A program made the position numbers and the translations under genes. Positions 42,713 through 51,964 of a stretch of 64,000 nucleotides of DNA are shown here, piece by piece. Within the stretch, counting starts at the first letter, position 1. Every line of letters begins with the position of its first letter. Source of the DNA: Taklimakanibacter albus (lineage in GTDB: Bacteria > Pseudomonadota > Alphaproteobacteria > Rhizobiales > Aestuariivirgaceae); assembly GCF_016595235.1 (NCBI RefSeq), contig NZ_JAENHL010000007.1, positions 248,001 to 312,000 on the forward strand, in the 5' to 3' direction. The notes under the pieces are model-generated. The model was not told where the DNA came from and made no database searches. It saw only the letters and a list, made by a program, of their open reading frames with translations.

Positions 42713-42752
42713 GGTATATTTGCTATTATCGGATGTCAACCGCTATTATAGC
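42713..42752 (-). promoter_or_regulatory. Promoter/operator P1 of the third Pot-type receptor gene
   Basis: On the minus strand CGGTTGACATCCGATA (42742-42727) contains a perfect -35 TTGACA; TATACC (42718-42713) follows after a 15-base spacer. The same 16-base block with the same spacing to TATAC occurs in P2 at 51932-51961, upstream of the TPP-enzyme gene. A perfect 11-bp palindrome GCTAT-T-ATAGC overlaps the upstream edge (42742-42752). Shared control of both transcription units is inferred. Confidence 0.6.
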
Positions 42753-42756
42753 AATA

Positions 42757-43860
42757 TCAACTTACCGGCAGGAGAACGCAGGCCTCCGGCGTCCAATTGA
42801 GCCAGACGCCCTGCCCTTCATCGACACACGACTCGACGCTGCGGGTGAGCTTCTGGGTGGCGACCGCGATGCGCCGGGGATGGCCCGCCGCCTCGACGTA
42901 ATAATGGCTGCGGTCGCCGAGATAGGCTTCAGGTCCCATCCGGCCGGCGATCATGTTGGGCCCGGGCGCGGGGGCGCTCTTAAGGAGCCGCAGCTTCTCC
43001 GGCCTGACCGCCAACGAAACCCGCTCTCCTGTCACCGGGCGATGCTCGCTCACGCCTGACAGCAATGTGCCGAGCGGACCTCCATCGATCTCGATCTCGT
43101 TGCCGCGCACCGCTTTCACGACGCCGTCGAAGAAATTCATCGTGCCGATGAACTCCGCCACGGTCCGGCAATTGGGCGTCTCATAGATGCGTGTCGCCGT
43201 ATCGATCTGCAGCACCTTGCCCTTCGCCATGATGGCGATACGGTCAGACATGGTGAGCGCTTCTTCCTGGTCATGCGTCACGAAGACGAAAGTGATGCCG
43301 ACCTGGCGCTGGATCTGGCGCAATTCGAGCTGCATCTCCTCGCGCAGTTTCTTGTCGAGCGCGCCGAGCGGCTCATCGAGCAGCAGTACCTTCGGCTTGC
43401 AGACGAGTGCCCGCGCCAGAGCGACGCGCTGGCGCTGGCCGCCCGACAGCTGGTCCGGCCGGCGCGATCCATAACCCGGCAATTTGATCGTCTCGAGCGC
43501 CTGATCGACGATCGCATTGAGCTCACTCTTCGGCAGCCGCAGGCGCGCCAGGCCGTAACCGATATTGGCGCGCACATCGAGATGCGGGAAGATCGCATAA
43601 TTCTGGAACACCATATTGGTCGGGCGCCGGTTCGGCGCCACGTTCGACATCGGCTGGCCGTCGATGAGGATCTCGCCGCGGCTCGGTTGCTCGAAGCCCG
43701 CCAGCATGCGCAGCAAGGTCGTCTTGCCACAGCCCGAGGGGCCGAGGAGCGAGAAGAACTCGCCGCGCCCGATGTCGAAGGAGACGTCGTCGACCGCCTG
43801 GAAGGCGCCGAAGGATTTGCCGACGCCGCGGATGGAAATATAGGTTTCGGATGCGGTCAT
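42757..43860 (-). CDS. Pot-type ABC transporter ATP-binding protein (PotA-like)
   Basis: This 367-residue ATPase of the third Pot-type importer has Walker [10 protein letters not shown], signature LSGGQRQRV, Walker [13 protein letters not shown] and switch [10 protein letters not shown], followed by a TOBE-like C-terminal domain (FIGTMNFFDG, VRPEKLRLL). GAGG lies eight bases before the ATG. It is eighth in the operon, after the two permeases and before the receptor. Confidence 0.93.
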   Translation of the reverse strand: MTASETYISIRGVGKSFGAFQAVDDVSFDIGRGEFFSLLGPSGCGKTTLLRMLAGFEQPSRGEILIDGQPMSNVAPNRRPTNMVFQNYAIFPHLDVRANIGYGLARLRLPKSELNAIVDQALETIKLPGYGSRRPDQLSGGQRQRVALARALVCKPKVLLLDEPLGALDKKLREEMQLELRQIQRQVGITFVFVTHDQEEALTMSDRIAIMAKGKVLQIDTATRIYETPNCRTVAEFIGTMNFFDGVVKAVRGNEIEIDGGPLGTLLSGVSEHRPVTGERVSLAVRPEKLRLLKSAPAPGPNMIAGRMGPEAYLGDRSHYYVEAAGHPRRIAVATQKLTRSVESCVDEGQGVWLNWTPEACVLLPVS

Positions 43861-43870
43861 GGATCGCGCC

Positions 43871-44665
43871 TCATTTGGCCTGAACGTCCTGCCGCCTCAG
43901 CCATTCGGAGAGAGCGACCGCGACGAAGGAAAACAGCAGGATCAGGCTGCCCAGCGCCAGCACGCCCGGCAGCTTGTTCGGAAAGCGCAGCTGGCTGAAG
44001 ATGAACATCGGCAGCGTCGCCTCATTGCCGGCGAGGAAGAAGGCGAGCACGAATTCATCAAAGGATATGGTGAAGCAGAGAAGCAGGCTCGCCACGATGC
44101 CGGGCAACGCCAAGGGCACGGTGACCCGCCAGAAGGTACGCCAGGCGCTTTCGCCGAGATCGAGGGACGCCTCCTCGAGGCTGCGGTCGAAACCCTCGAG
44201 CCGCGAAGTCAGCACCAAAGTAGCGAAAGGCAGGCAGAGCAGCACATGGCCGGCGCCGACGGTGAAGAGCGACAGCGGGATCTCGAAGATCTGCCGCGCG
44301 ATGACGAGAAGCCCGATGCCCAGAATGAGGACCGGCACGACCAGCGGCAGCAGCAGCAACCCGGTGATGAGCCTTTTGCCGGGTAGATATGGACGCGTCA
44401 GCCCCTTAGCGGCGAGAAGGCCCAGCGCCGTGCAGATGATCGACACCGTGACCGCGAGCTTGAGGCTGTTCTGCAGCGCCTGGATCAGCGGCCCGTTCTC
44501 CGCCATCTGGCGGTACCATTCGAAGGTGAAGCCCTTCAAAGGGAAGGCGATATAGATGCTGTCATTGAAGGAGAACAAAGGCAGCAGCAGTACCGGCGCA
44601 TAGAGGAACAGCAGGTAGAGCACCGCATAGAGGAAAAGCGCGTCGAAGCGGAACAGCCGGCTCAT
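43871..44665 (-). CDS. Pot-type ABC transporter permease (PotC-like)
   Basis: This 264-residue inner-membrane permease has the EAA loop EEASLDLGESAWRTFWRVTV and [15 protein letters not shown]. Its ATG overlaps the PotB-like stop codon by four bases (ATGA), giving translational coupling. It is part of the third Pot-type importer. Confidence 0.91.
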   Translation of the reverse strand: MSRLFRFDALFLYAVLYLLFLYAPVLLLPLFSFNDSIYIAFPLKGFTFEWYRQMAENGPLIQALQNSLKLAVTVSIICTALGLLAAKGLTRPYLPGKRLITGLLLLPLVVPVLILGIGLLVIARQIFEIPLSLFTVGAGHVLLCLPFATLVLTSRLEGFDRSLEEASLDLGESAWRTFWRVTVPLALPGIVASLLLCFTISFDEFVLAFFLAGNEATLPMFIFSQLRFPNKLPGVLALGSLILLFSFVAVALSEWLRRQDVQAK

Positions 44666-45603
44666 GCGCGCGCTCCCTTGGCCGAGGACCGGCCGGGGCC
44701 GACGAGCTTAAGGAAGAGGCAGACGAGCAATGTGATCGCCAGCATGGCGATGATCGACACCGCGGCGCCGAGCGGCGCATTATTGGCCTTGCCGAAAAGC
44801 GACTGGATGATGTTGCCGATCATCACGCCTTCGGTGCCGCCGACCAGCGTCGGCGTGATGTAATCGCCGACCGTCGGGATGAAGACGAGCAAAGTGGCCG
44901 CGATCACCCCCGGCATCGACAACGGCAAGGTCACGCGCAGGAAACGCCTCAACCGCCCGTCGCCGAGATCCGTTGCCGCCTCGAGCAGCGACCGGTCGAT
45001 CTTCTCGAGCGAGACATAGATCGGTAAGATCGCGAAGGCGGCCCAGCTATGGGCGAGCGTGCCCGTCACCGCGATCGGATTATAGAGCAGGAATTCGAGC
45101 GGCTTGTCGATCAGGCCGAGGGAGATCAGCCCGGAATTGATCACGCCATTGAACCCTAAGATCACCTTCCAGGCGAAGACGCGCAGCAGATAGCTGGTCC
45201 AGAACGGCACCGTGATCAGGATCAGCCAGACGAGCTTGTGGCGCTTGACCCGGAAGACCAGGAAATAGGCCATGGGATAAGCGAGCAGCACGACGATGAG
45301 GGTCGCTACGAGCGACATCTTGATCGAGCGCCACAAGAGCGTCAGATAGATCGGCTTCTCGAAGATGCCGAAGGGATTGGCCAGGAAATCGATCGGCTTG
45401 TCGGCAAGCGCGAAGATCGCCGCGTAATTCTTGAAGGTGAATTCCTTGACCAGGGTGAAATAATCCTGGCTCCAGAAGCTCAGCACGATCAGCGCCAGGA
45501 GCGGCACCACCAGCATGGCGAAGGCCACCACCAGCGCCGGCGCCAGCAAAAGATAGCCGCGCAGGCTCTCGGGCCCCAAAGGTGATGTGCCGGGCGCGCC
45601 CAT
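44662..45603 (-). CDS. Pot-type ABC transporter permease (PotB-like)
   Basis: This 313-residue inner-membrane permease has the EAA loop EAATDLGDGRLRRFLRVTLP, followed by VGDYITPTLVGG. It starts three bases after the stop codon of the TIM-barrel isomerase gene, so enzymes and transporter lie on one transcript. It is close in sequence to the permease at 1347-2264. Confidence 0.91.
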   Translation of the reverse strand: MGAPGTSPLGPESLRGYLLLAPALVVAFAMLVVPLLALIVLSFWSQDYFTLVKEFTFKNYAAIFALADKPIDFLANPFGIFEKPIYLTLLWRSIKMSLVATLIVVLLAYPMAYFLVFRVKRHKLVWLILITVPFWTSYLLRVFAWKVILGFNGVINSGLISLGLIDKPLEFLLYNPIAVTGTLAHSWAAFAILPIYVSLEKIDRSLLEAATDLGDGRLRRFLRVTLPLSMPGVIAATLLVFIPTVGDYITPTLVGGTEGVMIGNIIQSLFGKANNAPLGAAVSIIAMLAITLLVCLFLKLVGPGRSSAKGARA

Positions 45604-45606
45604 CGC

Positions 45607-46428
45607 TCAGAGCCGACGCGTGAGCGCGGCGGCGCTCTGCTTGAGATCGGCGTCGGGGTTGGTCGAGATGATCTCGAAGACGAGGACCGACCCGAGATCG
45701 AGATCCGTAATGCTCCGCGCCAGCGTTTCGAGCGGCACGATGCCGTGCGGCGTGTCGAAGGCACGGTGCTCCGGCACATCAGCGCGTGTATCGGAGAGAT
45801 GCACCGCTTTGAGCCTCGGCTTCAGGAGCTCCAGGCTCTCGGCCAAATCCTCCTGCAGGAAGGCGGCATTGGCGATGTCATAAGCGATACCGATCCCGTC
45901 ATCGCCATGCTCCGCGAGCGCCGTCATCAGATTGGCGGCGCGCGGCAGGATCGACATCGGCATGTTCTCGACCAGGAGCTGCACGCCGAGCCGCTTGCCG
46001 ACGGCATTCAACGTCGCGAGCCCGTCATGGAACCAGCTGAGCGTCGTCTCGCGCGGCAGCGATAGGAGCCCATTGGGCTTGCCCGGCCCGATGATCAACG
46101 CCGGAGCGCCCAGATCGGCAGCGAGCTCGAGCCCGCCGCGCATGAGCGCCAGCGTATAGGCACGCATCTCCGGCGTCGCCCCGGTGAGATTGAGATCCAT
46201 ATTGGGCTGGTTGAGCCCGCTGATGGTGATCTCTTCGGCATCGACGAGGCGGCGCAGCGCCAGGCGCTCAGGCTTTGACAGTTCCGATGGCCAAAGATGG
46301 CCCGGAAACATCATCAGCTCGAAGCTGCGATAGCCCTCCTTCATGAGATGCCGAAGGCAATCGACGGCGCTCATGGCATACATGTAGGAATAGGTGTTCA
46401 CGCCGAAAGGCGATGCCTCGACTGCCAT
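45607..46428 (-). CDS. Sugar phosphate isomerase/epimerase-like TIM-barrel protein
   Basis: This 273-residue protein is of the xylose-isomerase/AP-endonuclease-2-like TIM-barrel family. The ATG at 46428 has GGTGGAG upstream; a GTG four codons earlier is an alternative. Metal-ligand candidates are Glu in LLVENMPMS, Asp/His in YDIANAAF and VHLSDTRAD, and Glu in LVFEIIST. Members isomerise or epimerise sugars, keto acids (hydroxypyruvate isomerase) or inositol derivatives. In this operon it likely works on a small hydroxy-keto intermediate. Confidence 0.84.
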   Translation of the reverse strand: MAVEASPFGVNTYSYMYAMSAVDCLRHLMKEGYRSFELMMFPGHLWPSELSKPERLALRRLVDAEEITISGLNQPNMDLNLTGATPEMRAYTLALMRGGLELAADLGAPALIIGPGKPNGLLSLPRETTLSWFHDGLATLNAVGKRLGVQLLVENMPMSILPRAANLMTALAEHGDDGIGIAYDIANAAFLQEDLAESLELLKPRLKAVHLSDTRADVPEHRAFDTPHGIVPLETLARSITDLDLGSVLVFEIISTNPDADLKQSAAALTRRL

Positions 46429-46466
46429 GGCCTGCTCCACCGGCTTGCCCGCTCAGTTATGTCCGC

Positions 46467-47399
46467 TCAGTTGTACTCGACCGGCGTCGCATCCGGGCCT
46501 TGGCCGTGGCGCGCCCAATAGCCGTCGCGCAGGCGCGACGTCACGGCGCCCGGCCGGTCATTGCCGTAGATGCGCCCATCGAGACGCGTCACCGGCATCA
46601 CGCCGCCGCCGGTCGAGGTGATGAATACCTCGTCCGCCCCGCGCAATTCCTCGGCGCTGAGCTTGCGCTCCTCCGCCACAAATCCCTGCTCCCTGGCGAG
46701 CTCGAGCACGGTGCGCCGTGTCACGCCTTCGAGCACCCCGGCATCGGGTGTCACCACCTTGTTGCCGATGACGGCAAACACATTGAAGCCCGGCCCTTCG
46801 GTGACATTGCCGTCATAATCGAGCAGGAACACCGAATCGACGCCCTTGTCATAGGCTTCCCAGATGCTGCGCACCGAATCGAGATGGTGGAAGTTCTTCA
46901 CTTTCGGATCGACCGAGCCGGGTGGGATGCGGAAGGTGGAGCCGATGATGACATGCAGCCCCTTCTCGCGCTTTTCCGGCGAAGCGAGCCAAACGAAGGG
47001 AATGGAATAGGCGATGAAGCGGTTCTGGCACAGCCGCATGTCGCGGCTACCGACCGGCGGGCGCCCGCGCGTGCAGATCATCGCCACATAGGCATCGCGA
47101 TAGCCGCTGCGCTTGACGCATTCCATCAGGATCGTGCGGACTTCATCGCGGCTATAGGGGATCTTGTAACGCAGGGCGTCCATCGAAGCGAAGAAGCGGT
47201 CGAGATGCGCCTCCAGGCGGAAGAAGCTGCCCTGCCACACATGCGCGACGTCATAGGTGACGTCCGAGCGGGTGAAGCCGAAATCGAAGACCGAAACCGT
47301 CGCCTCGCTCACCGGCACGAACTTGCCGTTGAAGAAGGCGACGCCCGGAATGTCCTCGACGGGCCTGGTGTCTTTTTCGATTTTCTCGATGATCGTCAT
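46467..47399 (-). CDS. Class IV (branched-chain/D-amino-acid type) aminotransferase
   Basis: This PLP enzyme of the fold-type IV family has 310 residues. The PLP lysine is in PKVKNFHHLDSVR, the cofactor-phosphate region in TEGPGFNVFAV, and STGGGVMPV near the C-terminus completes the site. GGGAGGAAAC precedes the ATG. It transfers an amino group between an amino acid or amine and a keto acid. Its substrate range (branched-chain L-, D-amino acids or (R)-amines) cannot be fixed from sequence. The FHHLDS and RPPVGSRD elements are less usual than in IlvE. Confidence 0.88.
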   Translation of the reverse strand: MTIIEKIEKDTRPVEDIPGVAFFNGKFVPVSEATVSVFDFGFTRSDVTYDVAHVWQGSFFRLEAHLDRFFASMDALRYKIPYSRDEVRTILMECVKRSGYRDAYVAMICTRGRPPVGSRDMRLCQNRFIAYSIPFVWLASPEKREKGLHVIIGSTFRIPPGSVDPKVKNFHHLDSVRSIWEAYDKGVDSVFLLDYDGNVTEGPGFNVFAVIGNKVVTPDAGVLEGVTRRTVLELAREQGFVAEERKLSAEELRGADEVFITSTGGGVMPVTRLDGRIYGNDRPGAVTSRLRDGYWARHGQGPDATPVEYN

Positions 47400-47424
47400 T
47401 GTTTCCTCCCTGGTTCCTTGCCGT

Positions 47425-48603
47425 TCAAGCCCCGATCACGGTGATCTCGCGCGGCGTGCGGCGGTTCAGTGCTTCCTTGCCGGTCTCCGTCATCACCAGG
47501 ATCTCCTCGATGGTGATGTCGCAGCCATTGCCATAAGTGAGATTGGGCTCGACCGAAACCACGAGGCCCGGTGTGAGCTCGGTATCGTCATTGCGCGTGA
47601 TCGAGGGCGCCTCGGTGATCTGGAAACCGATGCCATGGCCCATGCGCTCGCCGCGTGCCGCCGGCCCCTCGCCCGACAGCACCTTATACTGCGCGTGCCA
47701 GACATCGCGGGTGCGCACGCCGGGCTTCATCGCCTGGAGCCCGGCCTCGGTCGAACGCCAGACGAGGTCGTAAGCATGTTTCGTCGCCTTGTCGGGCTCG
47801 CCGATGCCGAAAATGCGCGGCACATCGGTGAAATAGCCGTCGATCTGGCCGCAGACATGCAGCAGCAGCACATCGCCCTTCCGCATCGGCCGGTCGGTCG
47901 AGGGCAGGATGGTCGAGGTATAGCCGCCGGGGCCGGAGGTCGAGATCAGATAGGGCACCGCATCGGCGCCATTCTGCATCAGATGCAGGCTGAGCTTGCG
48001 GGCGATGCTGCGCTCGCTGTCGCCCGGCTCATAAAGGCTCGGCAGCACATCGAGGCTGTCGCAGACGATGTCGCCGGCAAGCTTGATGCGGGCCACCTCG
48101 CCCGGTGATTTCACGCTGCGCAGCCGCGCCATGAGCTTGCTGCAATCGACGAAGGTCAAAGGCTGGATACGGTCGCGGATGGCGAGGAAATCGTTGAAGG
48201 GCACGCCCAGCCGGCATTCCGGCCCGAGCTCGGCGCCGATCCAGCCGAATTCACGTTTCACGTTGGCGAGAGTGGAGCTCACCAGCGACACGCCTTCATC
48301 GCCGGGCTGCGGCGACGGCCAGGTCTCGATCCGGTCAATCGCCGAGGTGGCGCGCATGACCACCGCGCCATGCTCGGAAACGATGGCGACCGGGTCACCC
48401 ACCCGCGGCAGAATGAAGAACCACGGCCGCGTCAGGCTCAGCCAGAAGGGGGTGACGAGCCCGGTCAGGTAATTGAAATTGAACTCCGACGTGATCAGCA
48501 GCGCGTCGAGCTTGGCTTCCGTCATCAGCGCGCGGGCGCGCTCCATGCGCGCTTCGAATTCCGGCCGGGTGAATGCCGCGGGGCGCTTTCGGGCGCTTGT
48601 CAT
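47425..48603 (-). CDS. M24-family (prolidase/creatinase-fold) hydrolase with altered metal site
   Basis: This 392-residue pita-bread-fold protein starts at 48603, with GGAGGAAC upstream. The N-terminal creatinase-type domain is followed by the M24 core. Of the five metal ligands of true aminopeptidases the first Asp is replaced (LLLHVCGQIDGY, His and Cys where Asp-x-Gly is usual). The second Asp (TDVPR), His (MGHGIG), Glu (TEAPS) and final Glu residues (VEPNL, TIEEIL) remain. Relatives with altered ligands act as creatinase or ectoine/DMSP-type enzymes rather than peptidases. In this operon it probably hydrolyses an amide or C-N bond of the imported compound. Confidence 0.86.
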   Translation of the reverse strand: MTSARKRPAAFTRPEFEARMERARALMTEAKLDALLITSEFNFNYLTGLVTPFWLSLTRPWFFILPRVGDPVAIVSEHGAVVMRATSAIDRIETWPSPQPGDEGVSLVSSTLANVKREFGWIGAELGPECRLGVPFNDFLAIRDRIQPLTFVDCSKLMARLRSVKSPGEVARIKLAGDIVCDSLDVLPSLYEPGDSERSIARKLSLHLMQNGADAVPYLISTSGPGGYTSTILPSTDRPMRKGDVLLLHVCGQIDGYFTDVPRIFGIGEPDKATKHAYDLVWRSTEAGLQAMKPGVRTRDVWHAQYKVLSGEGPAARGERMGHGIGFQITEAPSITRNDDTELTPGLVVSVEPNLTYGNGCDITIEEILVMTETGKEALNRRTPREITVIGA

Positions 48604-48641
48604 TGGTGTTCCTCCATCCATTTTCTTCTGCCCGGCATGCC

Positions 48642-50072
48642 TCAAAGATTGAAGACGACGAGACGCTGATCGGTCATATCCTCGATCGCATAACGCGGCC
48701 CCTCGCGCCCCATGCCGCTATCCCTGACGCCGCCATAGGCCAATTGATCGGTCCTCCAGGTCGATGTCCCGTTGACGATGATGCCACCGGTCTTGAGCTT
48801 GCGCACGAGATCGAAGGTCGTTTGATTCGAGGCGGTGAAGATACCGCATTGCAGCCCGAAACGGCTTCGATTGGTGAAGTCGACGACCTCGCTCAAATCA
48901 TCATAAGGAAGGATGCTGACGACCGGACCGAAGACCTCGTTGCACACCACCTCCATCTGCGGCTTGACGTCGACGAGAACGGTAGGCTCATGGGCGGCGC
49001 CGTGGCGGACACCACCGGTCAGGACCTTCGCGCCATTTTTCCGCGCATCATCGACCCAGCTTTCGACCCGCTTCGCCGCCGCCTCATCGATCAGCGTGCC
49101 GACATCGGTCGCCGGATCGAGCGGATCGCCGAGCTTTAGCTCCTTCACCTTGTCGAGCAGGATGGCCACGAAGGCGTCGAAACGCGAACGCTCGACCAGC
49201 ACCGTCTGCACCGAGATGCAGCTCTGCCCGGCAAGGCGCATCGAATTGCGCGCGCAGGCGGTCGCCGCCGCGGTGATATCGGCATCGGAATGGACGATGG
49301 TCACGCCATTGCCGCCGAGCTCCAGCGCCACGCGCTTCAAGCCGCTGCCGGCCTTGATCGCCGTGCCCGCCTGGGTCGAGCCGGTGAAGGTAATGAAGTC
49401 GACGCCCGGATGGGCAACCAGCGCCTTGCCGATCTCGGCGCCGCCATGCACCACATTGAGCGCGCCCTCTGGAAAGCCCACTTCCTGGACGATCTCGATC
49501 ATCCGCTGGATGGCGAGCGGCGTCTGCGGCGGTGGCTTCAGCACGATCGCATTGCCGGCGGCGAGCGCCGGCGCGACTTTATGCGCGGTGAGATTGACCG
49601 GCGCATTGAAGGGCGTGATCGCCGCCACGACGCCGACCGGAAAGCGCAGGAGAAAGGCATAGCGCCCCGCCCCCATGGCCGACCCGTCGAGCGGCACATG
49701 GCGGCCCTCGATGCGGATCGCTTCCCCCGCCGACAGCGAGAACGTGTCGACGGCCCGGTCGATCTCACCTTGCGAATCGCGCACGGCCTTGCCGCTCTCA
49801 CGGCTGAGCAGCTTGGCGATCTCCGACTTCTCGGCGGCAAGCCGCCCCGCCACCTTTTGCAGGCGGTTCTGGCGCTCATGGCCGGGCATCGCCGCCATGG
49901 CGTCCGCTCCTTTGCGCGCCGCGGCAATGGCGTCTTCGAGATCGCTCAGGGTCGCCTGTGCCGAGGCGCCCACCGTGTCGCCGCGATAGGGATCGACGAT
50001 CGGATGTTGGTTCTTGGAGCTGCGCCAGGCGCCGGCGATCAGCATCGGCGCGTCTTTGTGGTCTTTCGTCAT
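48642..50072 (-). CDS. NAD(P)-dependent aldehyde dehydrogenase
   Basis: This 476-residue ALDH-superfamily enzyme oxidises an aldehyde to an acid. The catalytic Cys is in LAGQSCISVQ, the general-base Glu in LELGGNG and the Asn in TPFNAPVN. The N-terminus (APMLIAGAWR) resembles phosphonoacetaldehyde- and lactaldehyde-type dehydrogenases. GAGAGG precedes the ATG. It is second in the operon and would act on the aldehyde made by the GMC oxidase or released by the TPP enzyme or M24 protein. Confidence 0.92.
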   Translation of the reverse strand: MTKDHKDAPMLIAGAWRSSKNQHPIVDPYRGDTVGASAQATLSDLEDAIAAARKGADAMAAMPGHERQNRLQKVAGRLAAEKSEIAKLLSRESGKAVRDSQGEIDRAVDTFSLSAGEAIRIEGRHVPLDGSAMGAGRYAFLLRFPVGVVAAITPFNAPVNLTAHKVAPALAAGNAIVLKPPPQTPLAIQRMIEIVQEVGFPEGALNVVHGGAEIGKALVAHPGVDFITFTGSTQAGTAIKAGSGLKRVALELGGNGVTIVHSDADITAAATACARNSMRLAGQSCISVQTVLVERSRFDAFVAILLDKVKELKLGDPLDPATDVGTLIDEAAAKRVESWVDDARKNGAKVLTGGVRHGAAHEPTVLVDVKPQMEVVCNEVFGPVVSILPYDDLSEVVDFTNRSRFGLQCGIFTASNQTTFDLVRKLKTGGIIVNGTSTWRTDQLAYGGVRDSGMGREGPRYAIEDMTDQRLVVFNL

Positions 50073-50087
50073 CGGAGCCTCTCGGGA

Positions 50088-51869
50088 TCAGAACAGGACG
50101 CGGCTGCCGAAGACCGGCTCGCGATGCTGAAGCGGTGGCAACTGCCAGGTGCCGGTGCTCGGCGGCTTGATGTCGGAGCGCACATGCACGTCGATCAGGC
50201 AGGGCTTGCCGAGGCGGAGCGCATGCTGAACGGCGCTGCCAAGCTCGTCCTCATGTTTGACCGTCAGGCCCTCGACGCCGCAGGAGCGCGCCATCGCGGC
50301 GAAGTCCGGATTATAGGCGTCCTTGTTGGAGCCGTGATGGAAGGCGGTGCCGATCTCGCGCCCGTCGAACAGCCCATGCTGCAGGTCGCGGATGGCGCCC
50401 CAGGCGAAATTGTTCCACACGATCCAGATCGCCGGGATGTCGTATTCGACCGCCGTGCACAGCACATGCGGCGCCATGGTGAAGCCGCCATCGCCGACCA
50501 CCGCCACATGCGGCCGGCCGGGGGCGGCGAGCGCCGCGCCGAGCACCCCGCATACCCCGAAGCCCATCGCCGAGAAGCCCCAGGAATTGAGCATGGCTTG
50601 CGGATGCCGCGCTTTCCAGAACTGCATGAACCAGTTGTGATGCTGGCCTGAATCGAGGCTCAGGATCGTGTCGGCCGGCAGGATGCGCTGCAGATCGGCG
50701 ACGATCGTCTCCGGCCTGACCGGAGATGTGCTCTCTGTCTCATCGGGTTTGAGGAAGTCCTGCCATTCGCGCTGCCAGCCGGCGATCGCCTTGCGCCATT
50801 GCGCGAAACGGCTGTTGGCGTCGAAAGCGCCGCGGCCGGCAAGCTCTTCCACCAGCTGGCGCAGGAAAGTGCGCGCATCGGCGGTGGCACCGATGGTGAC
50901 CGGATAATTGCGGCCGATCTCGGCCGGATCGATGTCGATATGGACGAGCTTGGTCGCCGGGAAATTCCACGAATAGCCCTGGATCCAGGTCGAGGATGAG
51001 CGATCGTCGAAACGCGCGCCGACCGCGATGACGAGATCGGCATGGCGGCCCGCCTGGTTCGCCGGATATGCGCCATTGCGGCCGATGAAGCCCAAGGACA
51101 GCGGATGATACATGTCGAGCGTGCCCATGCCATTGGGTGAGCTGATCACCGGAATGGCGAAACGTTCGACGAGCTGGGTCAGGTCGGCGGAGGCTTCCGA
51201 CAAGGTCACGCCATGGCCGACGAATAGCACCGGACGTTCGGCGCGGGCGACGAGATCGGCGATCTCGGCGATGGTCTCGCGCGCCACGCCGGAGCGGATC
51301 GTCGTGCCCTTGGCGTCGGACCGCGTCACCGTCACGTCGGCCTCTTCCTGGAAGACGTCATAGGGCACATCGAGATGCACCGGGCCCGGGCGTCCCGACA
51401 CCATGAGATTCATGCTCTGGCGCAAAGCGAGCGGCAGCATCTCCGGCCGCGACGGCTGGAAAGAGCGTTTCACATAAGGCCGCATCACCGAGGGAAAGTC
51501 GCCCTGGAAATGCTGATAGGATTCCTGGAACGGCCCGCGATTGAATTGCGAGGTCGGCACATTGGCGGTGATGGCGAGAAAGGCCGAGGAATCGGCCTGG
51601 GCGCAGGCGGTCGCCATGACGATATTGGCCGAGCCCGGCCCGCAGGAGGTGAGCGTCGCCACCGGTTTGTGCGCCACGCGGAAATAGGCATCCGCCATAT
51701 GGCCGGCCACCTGCTCATGGCGTGGCGAGATCAGCTTGATCTTATCCTGATAGTCGTAAAGCGTGTCGAGGATGCCGACATTGCCATGCCCGCAGATGCC
51801 AAAAATATAGGGCACCTCTTCCTTGGCGAGAAATTCGGCAATGATTTCAGCGCCCTTCATCTTTCCCAT
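50088..51869 (-). CDS. Thiamine-diphosphate-dependent enzyme (acetolactate synthase-like)
   Basis: This 593-residue enzyme has the three-domain architecture of decarboxylases and carboligases. The catalytic Glu is in SPRHEQVAGHMADAY (about residue 52). The C-terminal ThDP motif runs from VGDGGFTMAPH to VWNNFAWG (GDG to NN). It has no regulatory-subunit partner next to it and sits at the head of a catabolic operon, so a role in branched-chain synthesis is unlikely; a glyoxylate-carboligase- or sulfoacetaldehyde-type catabolic reaction is more plausible. GAGGGAG precedes the ATG. An alternative start lies three codons downstream. Confidence 0.88.
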   Translation of the reverse strand: MGKMKGAEIIAEFLAKEEVPYIFGICGHGNVGILDTLYDYQDKIKLISPRHEQVAGHMADAYFRVAHKPVATLTSCGPGSANIVMATACAQADSSAFLAITANVPTSQFNRGPFQESYQHFQGDFPSVMRPYVKRSFQPSRPEMLPLALRQSMNLMVSGRPGPVHLDVPYDVFQEEADVTVTRSDAKGTTIRSGVARETIAEIADLVARAERPVLFVGHGVTLSEASADLTQLVERFAIPVISSPNGMGTLDMYHPLSLGFIGRNGAYPANQAGRHADLVIAVGARFDDRSSSTWIQGYSWNFPATKLVHIDIDPAEIGRNYPVTIGATADARTFLRQLVEELAGRGAFDANSRFAQWRKAIAGWQREWQDFLKPDETESTSPVRPETIVADLQRILPADTILSLDSGQHHNWFMQFWKARHPQAMLNSWGFSAMGFGVCGVLGAALAAPGRPHVAVVGDGGFTMAPHVLCTAVEYDIPAIWIVWNNFAWGAIRDLQHGLFDGREIGTAFHHGSNKDAYNPDFAAMARSCGVEGLTVKHEDELGSAVQHALRLGKPCLIDVHVRSDIKPPSTGTWQLPPLQHREPVFGSRVLF

Positions 51870-51931
51870 CGGCTCCCTCGGAAATTATCGACCTGGCCGG
51901 ACCGTCTGGTGCGGCCTCTCTGGGTCTGGTT

Positions 51932-51961
51932 CGTATATCTCACAATATCGGATGTCAACCG
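51932..51961 (-). promoter_or_regulatory. Promoter/operator P2 of the TPP-enzyme operon
   Basis: On the minus strand CGGTTGACATCCGATA (51961-51946) supplies -35 TTGACA; TATACG (51937-51932) follows at a 15-base spacer. Block and spacing are identical to P1 at 42713-42742. The intervening TCTCACAATATCG (plus-strand reading, 51938-51950) also occurs upstream of the IclR gene (53097-53109), making this a likely IclR-regulated site. Confidence 0.6.
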
Positions 51962-51964
51962 ACA

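Noticed and set aside
46450-46476. Short tandem duplication (CCGCTCAGTT twice) at the aminotransferase stop codon
   Set aside because: It looks like a simple slippage duplication in a 26-base gap. No symmetry or regulatory role can be argued.
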